NCBI GenBank assembly: GCA_002171495.2
Contig: NHEU02000061.1
Span: 4,196-13,647, forward strand
From: Alphaproteobacteria bacterium TMED93
GTDB lineage: Bacteria; Pseudomonadota; Alphaproteobacteria; TMED109
Reading direction: 5' to 3'
Length of the DNA: 9,452 nt
The translations under genes were made by a program, and so were the position numbers. Positions 1 through 7,626 of this stretch are shown here, one piece after another; positions within the stretch are counted from its first letter, which is position 1, and each line of letters begins with the position of its first letter. The notes below the pieces were generated by a model. It saw only the letters and a list, made by a program, of their open reading frames with translations, did not search any database and was not told the DNA's origin.

Positions 1-1
1 A

Positions 2-1060
2 CATGAAAAAAAATCACTAGATATCATAGAAGAAACTGAGGCAAAGTTATATGAACTTACAGAAAACAAAAACACCTCTAGCAATCAATTAATATCGTTT
101 AAAGAATCAGTAGATTACGCAATGGAAAGTGCAAAAAATGCACATTTAAATAAGGGACAATCTCTAGGTGTTTCATCTGGGTTTTTAGACTTAGATAATT
201 TATTAGGAGGACTGCATAAATCAGATCTGTTAATTTTAGCTGGAAGACCATCTATGGGGAAAACTGCGCTAGCTACAAATATAGCATTCAAAGTTTCCTC
301 TTTGAAAAAAGATAATAAAATACAAAATGTTGCTTTTTTTTCATTAGAAATGTCTGCTGAGCAACTTGCTAATAGAATACTAGCTGAACAGTCTAAACTA
401 TCTTCAGACAAAATTAGAAGAGGAAAACTATCAAAGGAAGACTTTGCTTCTTTAAATAAAATAAGTAAAGCTGTTTCTAATAGTGGTCTTTTTATAGATG
501 ATACTCCAGCTATTACCATTCCAATACTTAGAACCAGAGCCAGAAGACTAAAAAGAAAATTAGATGGTGGTATTAGTTTAATTGTTGTTGATTATCTTCA
601 ATTAATGAGAGGAACCAGAAAGTTTGAAAATAGGGTCTTAGAGATCTCTGAAATAACTCAAGGCTTAAAGTCTATAGCCAAAGAACTAGATGTTCCTATA
701 TTAGCATTATCTCAATTATCTAGAGCTGTTGAACAAAGAGAAGACAAAAGGCCTCAATTATCTGATCTTAGAGAGTCAGGAACAATTGAGCAAGACTCTG
801 ATGTAGTAATGTTCATTTATAGACAAGAGTATTACGAAGAAAGAGCAGAACCTAAATCATCTGGAACAGAAACTTCGGTAGCTTTTACAGAAAGATACAT
901 TAAATGGCAAGAAAATTTAGAACAATGTAAAAACCTTGCAGATATTATAATTGCTAAACAGAGGCATGGTCCAATCGGTTCATTACAACTTTACTTTGAT
1001 GCTAAATTAACAAAGTTTTCTAACTATACAGATGAAAAGCAACAGCCTTCAAAAAAATAA
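2..1060 (+). CDS. dnaB: Replicative DNA helicase DnaB, 3' part (start lies upstream of the window)
   Basis: This is the C-terminal RecA-like motor domain and part of the linker of the hexameric helicase that unwinds DNA at the replication fork. The reading frame is open from base 2, so the ATG at 122 is internal and not the start; the residues before it include the LYEL stretch typical of the DnaB linker. The Walker A motif GRPSMGKTA begins at base 242. Further on come SLEMSAEQLANRIL, the Walker B region IVVDYLQLM, the SQLSRAVEQR and SDLRESGTIEQD motifs, and IIAKQRHGPIG near the end. A polar insert of roughly 35 residues sits between FIYRQEYYEER and the IIAKQRHGP motif; from memory this is common in alphaproteobacterial DnaB. 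There is no sign of an intein or frameshift in the visible part. The 3' end overlaps alr by 29 nt, which points to cotranscription. Identification is certain; the N-terminal domain cannot be judged. Confidence 0.97.
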   Translation, partial: HEKKSLDIIEETEAKLYELTENKNTSSNQLISFKESVDYAMESAKNAHLNKGQSLGVSSGFLDLDNLLGGLHKSDLLILAGRPSMGKTALATNIAFKVSSLKKDNKIQNVAFFSLEMSAEQLANRILAEQSKLSSDKIRRGKLSKEDFASLNKISKAVSNSGLFIDDTPAITIPILRTRARRLKRKLDGGISLIVVDYLQLMRGTRKFENRVLEISEITQGLKSIAKELDVPILALSQLSRAVEQREDKRPQLSDLRESGTIEQDSDVVMFIYRQEYYEERAEPKSSGTETSVAFTERYIKWQENLEQCKNLADIIIAKQRHGPIGSLQLYFDAKLTKFSNYTDEKQQPSKK

Positions 1061-2174
1061 CTATTACACTATCAATGAAAATGCTAGTTCAATTCTTTTT
1101 ATTAACTTAAAAGGAATAAGAAAAAATTATAATTTTTTAAGAAATAAGGCTAATAAATCTGAAATAGGTGTTTCTATAAAAGCTAATGCATATGGACTAG
1201 GGTTTAAAAAGGTTTGCACTACTTTAATTAGTCAAGGCTGTAAGACATTTTTTGTAGCATCAGCTAATGAAGGTTTAGAAACTATTAAAATTAAAAAAAA
1301 TCTAAATGTGTATGTATTAAATGGGAATACCAATAAAAGAACTACACTATCTCTTATTAAAAAGAGAATAAATATAGTTGTTAACAATATCAAGCAGTTA
1401 AATGATCTTATAAAAATCTCTAATCAAATTAACTTTAAAGCATCCTGTGCAATTCATATAGACACGGGAATGAATCGACTTGGATTTAATATGAATGAGG
1501 CTGAAAAAATTTTAAATTTAGCAAAACAAAATCTAAATATATCTTTAATAATGAGTCACTTGTCTTGTTCAGAAAATAAACTATCAAAAATGAATAATTT
1601 GCAGTTAAGAAAATTTTTATACATAAAAAAAAAAATTAACAATCATAAAAATTTTAAGTTTAGCCTCGCTAACTCTAACGGTGTTTTATTAGGAAAAAAA
1701 TTTCATTTTAACCTATGTAGACCTGGAGGATTAATATATGGCTTAAATTTGGGAAATGTAAAAGAAAGGGGGTTAAGTAATGTTTTAACCCTTAAAGCAA
1801 AAATTCTTCAAATACGATTAATAAATAGAGGAGAACATGTAGGTTATGGAGCTGAGTATAAATCAAAAAAAAAATCAGTAGTTGCTACCTTGGGTATAGG
1901 ATATGCAGATGGTTTGCCAAGATCTTTTTCAGGAACTGTTTACTATAAAAATTATAAGTTTCCTATAATTGGCAATATATCTATGGATCTATGCACAATA
2001 GACATTTCAAGCTATGACAAACTTCAAATTGGCGATTGGGTAGAGGTATTTGGAAACTCAGTTTCTATAGAAAAATTTGCTAAGAACTGTGATACAATAT
2101 CTTATGAAATATCTAGTAAAATTGGAACTAGAGTAAAAAGAGTATATATTGATAATGGTGAAGAGGTAAATTGA
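1032..2174 (+). CDS. alr: Alanine racemase (PLP-dependent)
   Basis: Converts L-alanine to D-alanine in the cytoplasm for peptidoglycan precursors. The 380 residues match the usual family length. The N-terminal TIM barrel carries the PLP-binding lysine K50 in SIKANAYGLG, then HIDTGMNRLG (142-151) and RPGG (230-233). The C-terminal beta domain carries the catalytic tyrosine Y272 in VGYGAEY, then GIGYADG (288-294), GNISMD (314-319) and SYEISSKIGTRV (357-368) near the end, so all key elements are present. The ATG at 1032 is the only good in-frame start: no ATG, GTG or TTG follows before the conserved N-terminal strand. It puts the first nine codons inside dnaB and has no clear Shine-Dalgarno, so translation may depend on coupling to dnaB. 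Two long A tracts (1625-1635 and 1865-1874) lie in lysine codons. Whether it is the biosynthetic or a catabolic isozyme cannot be told from sequence; the core-gene setting favours biosynthetic. Confidence 0.96.
   Translation: MKSNSLQKNNYYTINENASSILFINLKGIRKNYNFLRNKANKSEIGVSIKANAYGLGFKKVCTTLISQGCKTFFVASANEGLETIKIKKNLNVYVLNGNTNKRTTLSLIKKRINIVVNNIKQLNDLIKISNQINFKASCAIHIDTGMNRLGFNMNEAEKILNLAKQNLNISLIMSHLSCSENKLSKMNNLQLRKFLYIKKKINNHKNFKFSLANSNGVLLGKKFHFNLCRPGGLIYGLNLGNVKERGLSNVLTLKAKILQIRLINRGEHVGYGAEYKSKKKSVVATLGIGYADGLPRSFSGTVYYKNYKFPIIGNISMDLCTIDISSYDKLQIGDWVEVFGNSVSIEKFAKNCDTISYEISSKIGTRVKRVYIDNGEEVN
2163..2167 (+). promoter_or_regulatory. Ribosome binding site supporting the TTG start of cvpA
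   Basis: GAGGT lies four bases before the TTG at 2171, inside the last codons of alr. It supports TTG as the start, because the next in-frame ATG, at codon 15, would remove part of the first membrane segment. The alr stop TGA (2172-2174) overlaps the cvpA start as TTGA, a typical arrangement for translational coupling. Confidence 0.6.
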
Positions 2175-2851
2175 GTTTTATAAATAATTTAAATAATGCT
2201 GATTTTTTAGTTATGTTATTAATATTGGTAACAATGCTACGTGGATATTTACGTGGTTTTGTAAAAGAATTCTTATCAATTTTTTCTATTTTCTTTTCAG
2301 CATATATATCAATTTTCTTTTATCCTAATATAAGTTTATTTATTAAAAAATATATAGAAATGGGTTTGATATCTGACATTATATCCCTATCAATATTATT
2401 TTTTTTCATTTATAGTTGTTTTAGTATAATAATTAAAATTATAACTAAAAAAATTAACAATACTTCATTGGAAATTTTTGATAAAAACTTTGGAATTATA
2501 TTTGGCTTTGTAAAGGCAATGATTTTACTTTGTATTATTAATATTTTACTTGTAATAACTATATGGAAAAAAAGTTATCCCTCTTGGTTAATAGAGTCAA
2601 AGTCACTGAATTTAATTAGTTATGGATCTAATATAATGTTAAAAATAGTTCCTTTAAATACGATGAATCAATTAAAAGAGATATTTGAAATTGAAATTCC
2701 TAAAAACTTTAATCATAATACTAATGATTTTAAAGCTGAACAATATGGTGAACCTGACCTTAATAAAAATAAATATAAAAAAAAAGAAGGCTATTCTAAA
2801 AATGATAATGAGTCTTTAAATAAACTATTTAATATTGAAAATAATGATTAA
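2171..2851 (+). CDS. cvpA: CvpA family inner-membrane protein
   Basis: Small integral membrane protein named for its requirement in colicin V production in E. coli. Its molecular role is unsettled; work in gammaproteobacteria links it to envelope homeostasis. The 226 residues show about four hydrophobic segments, near residues 11-24, 32-52, 67-92 and 108-132. The family signature follows the first segment: RGYLRGFVKEFLS (24-36), the Arg-Gly-x3-Gly-x3-Glu pattern. From about residue 180 the protein is hydrophilic and low in complexity, rich in Asn, Lys and Glu, which suggests a disordered cytoplasmic tail. The start is TTG, overlapping the alr stop by 4 nt and preceded by GAGGT. purF follows after 10 nt, the usual cvpA-purF pairing, so expression with purine genes is expected. 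Family assignment rests on topology, signature and neighbour together. Confidence 0.9.
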   Translation: MSFINNLNNADFLVMLLILVTMLRGYLRGFVKEFLSIFSIFFSAYISIFFYPNISLFIKKYIEMGLISDIISLSILFFFIYSCFSIIIKIITKKINNTSLEIFDKNFGIIFGFVKAMILLCIINILLVITIWKKSYPSWLIESKSLNLISYGSNIMLKIVPLNTMNQLKEIFEIEIPKNFNHNTNDFKAEQYGEPDLNKNKYKKKEGYSKNDNESLNKLFNIENND

Positions 2852-2861
2852 TAAAAATTAA

Positions 2862-4295
2862 ATGTTACCTGATAAATTAAGAGAAAAGTGTGGAGTTTTT
2901 GGAGTTTTTGGTCATAAAGATGCAGCTACTTTAACTGCATTGGGTCTTCATGCATTGCAACATAGAGGTCAAGAAGGTGCCGGAATAGTTTCTTATGATG
3001 GAAAAAATTTTAATACACAATTAAGTCTAGGCCTAGTTAGTGATCATTTTACAAAAACTTCAGTCATAAATAAACTTCCTGGTGACTCTGCTTTAGGACA
3101 CGTAAGATATTCTACTACTGGAAAGACACTTTTAAAAAATGTACAACCATTGTTTGCAGACTTAATTGGTGGAGGAATAGCATTAGCTCATAATGGAAAC
3201 TTAACAAATGGCATCGATTTAAGAAATAAACTTGTAAAAGAAGGATCAATTTTTCAATCTACATCTGATACAGAAACTTTTTTACATCTCATTGCATTAA
3301 GTAAAGAAAAATCAATTCTTAAAAAGATTATTGATGCCTTATATGATATAAAAGGGGCATATAGTTTTGGTTTATTAACAAAAAAAAAACTAATTGCTAT
3401 AAGGGATCCCTTAGGTATAAGGCCTCTAGTTTTAGGGTCACTTGGCGATGCTAAAATAATAGCTTCTGAAACATGTGCCCTGGATATAATTGGAGCTAAG
3501 TTTGAAAGAGAAGTATTAAACGGGGAAATAGTAGTTATTGATAATGAAGGCATAAAGTCTTATAGACCTTTTAATAATATTAATATCAGACCCTGTATAT
3601 TTGAATATATATACTTTGCTAGACCAGATAGTGTTTTGGGAGGTATAAATGTATACGAATGCAGAAAGGAAATGGGCAAATATCTTGCAAAAGAAAGTTC
3701 TATAAAGGCAGATATAGTAATACCTGTTCCTGACTCAGGTGTTCCAGCTGCCTTAGGGTATGCTGAAGAGTCTGGAGTACCATTTGGACTTGGAATTATC
3801 AGAAACCATTATGTAGGAAGAACTTTTATTGAGCCTATCCAAAAAATTAGAAAGCTAGGTATAAAATTAAAACACAACCCTAATAAAGACTTAATCAAGG
3901 GAAAAAAAGTAATATTAGTAGATGACTCTATAGTGAGAGGAACAACTGCTATAAAAATTATTGAAATGATTAAAGAAGCAAAGGCATCAGAAATTCATAT
4001 GAGAATATCTAGTCCTCCAATTAAATACCCCGACTATTATGGTATAGATACTCCAAGAAAAGATGAATTAATTGCTTCAAATTTTTCTATTGAAAAAATG
4101 GTAGAAAAACTAGGCTTAAATTCCTTAAAATTTTTGTCTATTAAAGGTCTTTATAATGCTATGGGGCATGAAAATAGAGATAATAATTCTCCTCAATATA
4201 CTGACCATTGCTTTACTGGTGAGTATCCAACTGAGCTAGTAGATAGAGACTCAGGAAATTTAACAACTCAGCTTTCATTGCTTAACGATAATTAA
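2862..4295 (+). CDS. purF: Amidophosphoribosyltransferase (glutamine PRPP amidotransferase)
   Basis: Catalyses the first committed step of de novo purine synthesis: glutamine plus PRPP to 5-phosphoribosylamine. The 477 residues fit the family. The N-terminal class II glutaminase domain follows a short propeptide (MLPDKLREK); cleavage would expose the nucleophile C10 of CGVFGVFG. Other glutaminase motifs are HRGQEGAG (34-41), GHVRYSTTG (79-87), HNGNLTN (110-116) and SDTET (135-139). The phosphoribosyltransferase domain has YIYFARPDS (249-257), PVPDSGVPAALGYA (288-301), IIRNHYVGRTFI (312-323) and the PRPP loop VILVDDSIVRGTT (350-362). The protein resembles the Bacillus type, but only two of the four cysteines that bind the [4Fe-4S] cluster there seem kept (C245 and C450); the other two positions appear to be D391 and T447. 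No clear Shine-Dalgarno precedes the ATG, so coupling to cvpA is possible. It converges with der across a hairpin. Confidence 0.97.
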   Translation: MLPDKLREKCGVFGVFGHKDAATLTALGLHALQHRGQEGAGIVSYDGKNFNTQLSLGLVSDHFTKTSVINKLPGDSALGHVRYSTTGKTLLKNVQPLFADLIGGGIALAHNGNLTNGIDLRNKLVKEGSIFQSTSDTETFLHLIALSKEKSILKKIIDALYDIKGAYSFGLLTKKKLIAIRDPLGIRPLVLGSLGDAKIIASETCALDIIGAKFEREVLNGEIVVIDNEGIKSYRPFNNINIRPCIFEYIYFARPDSVLGGINVYECRKEMGKYLAKESSIKADIVIPVPDSGVPAALGYAEESGVPFGLGIIRNHYVGRTFIEPIQKIRKLGIKLKHNPNKDLIKGKKVILVDDSIVRGTTAIKIIEMIKEAKASEIHMRISSPPIKYPDYYGIDTPRKDELIASNFSIEKMVEKLGLNSLKFLSIKGLYNAMGHENRDNNSPQYTDHCFTGEYPTELVDRDSGNLTTQLSLLNDN

Positions 4296-4318
4296 AAAAA
4301 TCTATTCTAGATTTTTTT
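4294..4318. terminator. Palindromic hairpin between convergent purF and der, possible bidirectional terminator
   Basis: The left arm AAAAAAATCTA (4294-4304) and right arm TAGATTTTTTT (4308-4318) are perfect reverse complements, 11 bp, separated by a 3-nt loop TTC. Each strand ends in a run of seven T, so RNA from either side would form a stem ending in a U tract. The stem has only one G-C pair and the U tract forms one of its arms, so it is weaker than a classical intrinsic terminator. It takes in the last bases of the purF stop (4293-4295) and the final codons and stop of der (4307-4309). The position between two convergent operons supports the call; termination itself is inferred. Confidence 0.55.
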
Positions 4319-5671
4319 ATAAGGATTCTTTGAAACTTTTAAATTAATCCTTATAGGAATACCCTCTAACCCAAACTTATTTCTTAGTCTATTTTTAAAT
4401 GATCTAATTTTAGAAAGGTTTAGTTTTTTCTTAGTATTACAGTATAAGGAAAAAGTTGGAGGGCGAGTCTTTGTTTGGCTAATATATCTAAATTTAGTTG
4501 ATATATAGGATTTTTGATAAGGTTTGGGATCTAAAAATTCAGCATGCATCCATTGATTCAACTCTGAGGTTTTAATTTTTATTTTCCATTTTAGATATAT
4601 TAGTCTAACGTAATCTAATATTATATTTTTACAGTTTTTTTTAATCGCAGATATAAATACAGATGGAACGTCTTTTATATCAAAAAAGTAAGAGTTTATT
4701 TTAGAAAGTATTTCCCTTTTCACTTTTGATTTTTCTTTAACTAAATCCCATTTATTAAATACTAAAAGTACAGCTCTTCCCTCATTTATAATATAGTTTG
4801 CTAAACTAAGTTCTACATTAGTGAATGGTAAATTTGCATCGAAAACTATTATAACAACATTAGCATAACGAATTTCTTTTCTTGAAAAGTAATTAGAAGA
4901 TCTATCTACCTCACTTTTTATAGTCTTTGTTTTTTTTTTAACACCAGCAGTATCAATTAGCTCAAATATATAATTTTTAAAATTTACTTCTTCTTTAACA
5001 GAATCTCTAGTAGTGCCTGCTTCTGGGCTTACTATTACTCTTTTGCTTCCGTAGATATTATTAAATAATGTTGATTTTCCTGTATTAGGTTTACCTGAAA
5101 TAGATATGGTAATTTTATCAACTTCACTTTCCTTTGTTTTATTAGCGAGATTGTTTTGATTATAAATTTTTGGTTTCAGAAAGCTTTTTATAACATTATA
5201 AGCAATCAATCTTGCTGATTTACTTTTTGCTGTGATACTTACAGGATTTCCATATCCTAGCTCATATCCCATGCCTTTATAATTTTTTGATTCTTTAAGT
5301 TCAACTTTATTTATAATTAATACTACTTTCTTTTTATATTTTCTTAAAAAATTTGCGCAGTTATAATCTTCTATTGTGATTTCATTACTTCCATCTATTA
5401 AAAAAAATATCAAATCTGCAGCATCTATTTTCTCTAAAGTATGCTTGTATGAAATACCATTAAGTTTCTCTTTCTTTAACCCTATACCGGCTGTATCTAG
5501 TAATTTAAAATTGTTACTATCAATGCTAAATTTTATTTCTTGAAAGTCTCTTGTAAGACCATGTTCTTCTCCTACTATTGCCTCTCTTCTTCCAATTAAT
5601 GTGTTAAACAATGTAGACTTTCCTACGTTAGGTTTTCCTACTAAAATAATTTCAGGAAAAACTTTAGTCAA
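4307..5671 (-). CDS. der: Ribosome-assembly GTPase Der (EngA)
   Basis: Essential double GTPase that acts in late maturation of the 50S ribosomal subunit. The 454 residues hold two G domains and a C-terminal KH-like domain. G domain 1 has the P-loop GKPNVGKST (12-20), DTAG (59-62) and NKVE (121-124). G domain 2 has GKPNTGKST (193-201), DTAG (240-243) and the standard NKWD (306-309). The KH-like part, from about residue 355, includes KTRPPTFSLY (401-410) and FGLEGIPIRI (433-442), both typical of the family. The first domain's NKVE has Glu where NKxD is the rule; I recall a similar Glu in other alphaproteobacterial Der proteins. The start is TTG at 5671: no ATG lies between it and the first P-loop, and this start gives the expected short N-terminus. 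It overlaps the bamB stop by 8 nt. It is the last gene of the yfgM-bamB-der unit and ends inside the convergent hairpin. Confidence 0.96.
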   Translation of the reverse strand: MTKVFPEIILVGKPNVGKSTLFNTLIGRREAIVGEEHGLTRDFQEIKFSIDSNNFKLLDTAGIGLKKEKLNGISYKHTLEKIDAADLIFFLIDGSNEITIEDYNCANFLRKYKKKVVLIINKVELKESKNYKGMGYELGYGNPVSITAKSKSARLIAYNVIKSFLKPKIYNQNNLANKTKESEVDKITISISGKPNTGKSTLFNNIYGSKRVIVSPEAGTTRDSVKEEVNFKNYIFELIDTAGVKKKTKTIKSEVDRSSNYFSRKEIRYANVVIIVFDANLPFTNVELSLANYIINEGRAVLLVFNKWDLVKEKSKVKREILSKINSYFFDIKDVPSVFISAIKKNCKNIILDYVRLIYLKWKIKIKTSELNQWMHAEFLDPKPYQKSYISTKFRYISQTKTRPPTFSLYCNTKKKLNLSKIRSFKNRLRNKFGLEGIPIRINLKVSKNPYKKI

Positions 5672-6983
5672 TGTAAAAGATTTCCGAATTTTTGAACATA
5701 AGAAAAATCTTCTTTTTTACTACTATGGGAGATGTTGTAGGTATGCCTGGTAATCCAATATCCTGTTCAAGTTCACCAGTATATGGATCCAAAATTATAA
5801 GTCTTTTAGCACCTCCTACCATTACTAGTTTGTTGTTTATAAGTATGGGAGTTAACCATTGGTTATTTTTTTCATCTGAAAAATTTTTGGGTATTTCTGT
5901 AATCCATCTTATTTTTCCATTTTTTAGGTCTAGGTTTAGTAACTCTTTATTATTGTGTATGATAAAAATATTATTTCCATTAACTAGCGGAGTTTGTGTT
6001 GTGTTTAAATATTGTTCCCATACTAAATTTCCATTCTTTTTATTCATTGCAAAAACTTTTCCACTAGTGCTAGCAATAATTGTGATGCTTTTTAAAATTA
6101 CTGGATTAGCATTAATGTCAGAAAAAGAATTTGAGGTTTCTGACTTCTCTATATTAACTGAGGTTTGCTTCCAAAGCTCCCTACCATTTATCAAATTTAA
6201 AGCGAATATATCTCCATTTGAATAGGGTACCAATACTAGATTTCCATCAACTGCTATTTTAGGCTCACCTATTATAGAAGTAGTATTTTGTATTCCTTGA
6301 TGTTCCCAAATTACCGAACCATTCTCTTTTTCAAATACTAATGTTCTATTATCTAGTGTAAGAACAATTACTTTATTATCTACTAAAGTAGGCGTTGCTC
6401 TTACTGGAGTTACTGTACTATTTTTCCAAACTATTTTTCCAGTATTAATTTCTAAACAAAAAATTTCTGCATACGGAGAACCTATAAATAAGAAATTTTC
6501 ATCTACAGCTAATCCACCTCCTATATTATGCCCTTTATCATTGCTTAAAATAATATTTTTCTTCCAGTCTAATTTTTTTTTAACCAAATCAAAAGCATAA
6601 ACATTTCCTAAAGCATCTAGAAAAAATAACTTATTATTACTTATTACAGGCTGTGCTAATATTTTTTCACTAGAACCCTCCCCTTTGCCTCTTATTATAC
6701 GTTTAAATTTATTAAAGTTACTATTAGATAGGTAGTTTAAACTTATATGTGAAGGAGAATTATAACTTTGTTTCCAATTATTTAATTCCAATGGGATGCT
6801 TAACTTTATTGAACTTTTAGATAAATTATCTTTTTTAAGTTCTGAAACATCTTTTAAAATTGAAACTCTTTTACCTTTAAGAGGAACCTTTTTTTTTTCA
6901 AATCCTAAATATTGTCCAGTACCACAAGCTGAAATAATAATTCCGACTAGTAGATATAAAATTAAATTAGCTATTACCTTCAT
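5664..6983 (-). CDS. bamB: PQQ-like beta-propeller lipoprotein, BamB-like outer-membrane assembly factor
   Basis: Predicted lipoprotein of the BAM complex, which inserts beta-barrel proteins into the outer membrane; BamB acts as a scaffold next to BamA. The N-terminus is a lipoprotein signal: a hydrophobic stretch (residues 4-19), then the lipobox ISAC with C20 as the lipidated residue. About 439 residues are present. From about residue 110 there are at least seven PQQ/WD-like blade repeats of the form (a)f(a)l(d)xxxGxxxW, for example FCLEINTGKIVW (175-186), FALNLINGRELW (260-271) and FAMNKKNGNLVW (311-322). Such propellers also occur in PQQ dehydrogenases, but the lipobox, lack of other enzyme features and place between yfgM-like and der genes make BamB the best call. 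The ATG is used without a clear Shine-Dalgarno; it lies 17 nt inside the upstream gene, so coupling is likely. An A10 tract occurs early in the gene (6889-6898). Confidence 0.88.
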   Translation of the reverse strand: MKVIANLILYLLVGIIISACGTGQYLGFEKKKVPLKGKRVSILKDVSELKKDNLSKSSIKLSIPLELNNWKQSYNSPSHISLNYLSNSNFNKFKRIIRGKGEGSSEKILAQPVISNNKLFFLDALGNVYAFDLVKKKLDWKKNIILSNDKGHNIGGGLAVDENFLFIGSPYAEIFCLEINTGKIVWKNSTVTPVRATPTLVDNKVIVLTLDNRTLVFEKENGSVIWEHQGIQNTTSIIGEPKIAVDGNLVLVPYSNGDIFALNLINGRELWKQTSVNIEKSETSNSFSDINANPVILKSITIIASTSGKVFAMNKKNGNLVWEQYLNTTQTPLVNGNNIFIIHNNKELLNLDLKNGKIRWITEIPKNFSDEKNNQWLTPILINNKLVMVGGAKRLIILDPYTGELEQDIGLPGIPTTSPIVVKKKIFLMFKNSEIFYID

Positions 6984-7626
6984 AATTAAAATTTATATTG
7001 TTTAACATTTCTTGAGCTCTAGCTCTTAACGACTGTGTTGCAAGCTGTTCATTCATTATCTTACTAAAATCTTTTCTCGCTTCTTCAAATTGTCCTTTTT
7101 CAAAAAGAAAGTGGCCTCTTAGCTCATGGCCCAAAAGCCCCCAATAACCTCCGTATGATATCATTTCATTAATGTTTTTTTGAAATTCTTTTTGATTGTT
7201 CAAACCTAAATAGGCTACTGAAATAAAATAGTTTTTAAGTTTATTTAGAGGTTCTAGTTTTTTACTCTTTATTTTTATTTTTGATAAATGGCTAATAGCA
7301 CCTTCAAAGTCTTGCCTTTTTAGATAAATTTTTGATAGTAACAAATTTGATAGTATTTCATGTCCATTGTGTCCTAATTTTGATAGTTTCTTCAATTCAT
7401 TAATTGCTCTTTCATCATCAGTATTTATTATAGAAATTATTTCAATTAGATATCCAGACAACCTAATATCTTTAGCTTTTTTATTGTAATCTATATAATA
7501 TATAGTTGCTGAAATTACCAAAATAAAAGTTATTATAATAAATGAAATTCTTTTATATTTATGAAATAGACTTTTAAACTTATCTATATTTACTTCGTTA
7601 TCTATATCTGAAAATGGGTCGCTCAA
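6967..7626 (-). CDS. YfgM-like tetratricopeptide membrane protein (TPR_21 type)
   Basis: Predicted single-pass inner-membrane protein with a helical-repeat periplasmic domain. In E. coli the YfgM protein associates with the SecYEG translocon and periplasmic chaperones. The 219 residues have a short cytoplasmic N-terminus, one membrane segment (about 28-47) preceded by a basic stretch (HKYKR), then helices that fit TPR-like repeats, for example LLLSKIYLKRQDFEGAISHL (95-114) and RGHFLFEKGQFEEARKDFSK (170-189). The start is TTG at 7626, chosen because AGAGGA lies just upstream and no other in-frame start precedes the membrane segment. It is the first gene of a yfgM-bamB-der unit, an order also known in E. 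coli, and overlaps bamB by 17 nt. Sequence identity in this family is low, so the assignment leans on topology and gene order. Confidence 0.8.
   Translation of the reverse strand: MSDPFSDIDNEVNIDKFKSLFHKYKRISFIIITFILVISATIYYIDYNKKAKDIRLSGYLIEIISIINTDDERAINELKKLSKLGHNGHEILSNLLLSKIYLKRQDFEGAISHLSKIKIKSKKLEPLNKLKNYFISVAYLGLNNQKEFQKNINEMISYGGYWGLLGHELRGHFLFEKGQFEEARKDFSKIMNEQLATQSLRARAQEMLNNINFNYEGNS

Noticed and set aside
122..124. ATG at 122 as the start of dnaB
   Set aside because: The frame is open to the window edge and the upstream residues match the DnaB linker, so the gene simply starts outside the window.
115..519. Open frame on the minus strand opposite dnaB
   Set aside because: It is antisense to the conserved DnaB motor domain, has no family features, and reads as a complement shadow of AT-rich codons.
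3254..3553. Minus-strand open frame inside purF
   Set aside because: It lies fully within conserved PurF coding sequence and shows no recognisable protein or start signal.
5692..6225. Plus-strand open frame opposite bamB
   Set aside because: Antisense to PQQ repeat coding; its hydrophobic look follows from complementing Lys, Asn and Glu codons.
6796..7005. Short plus-strand open frame opposite the 5' end of bamB
   Set aside because: Antisense to the signal peptide and following lysine-rich stretch, with no independent support.
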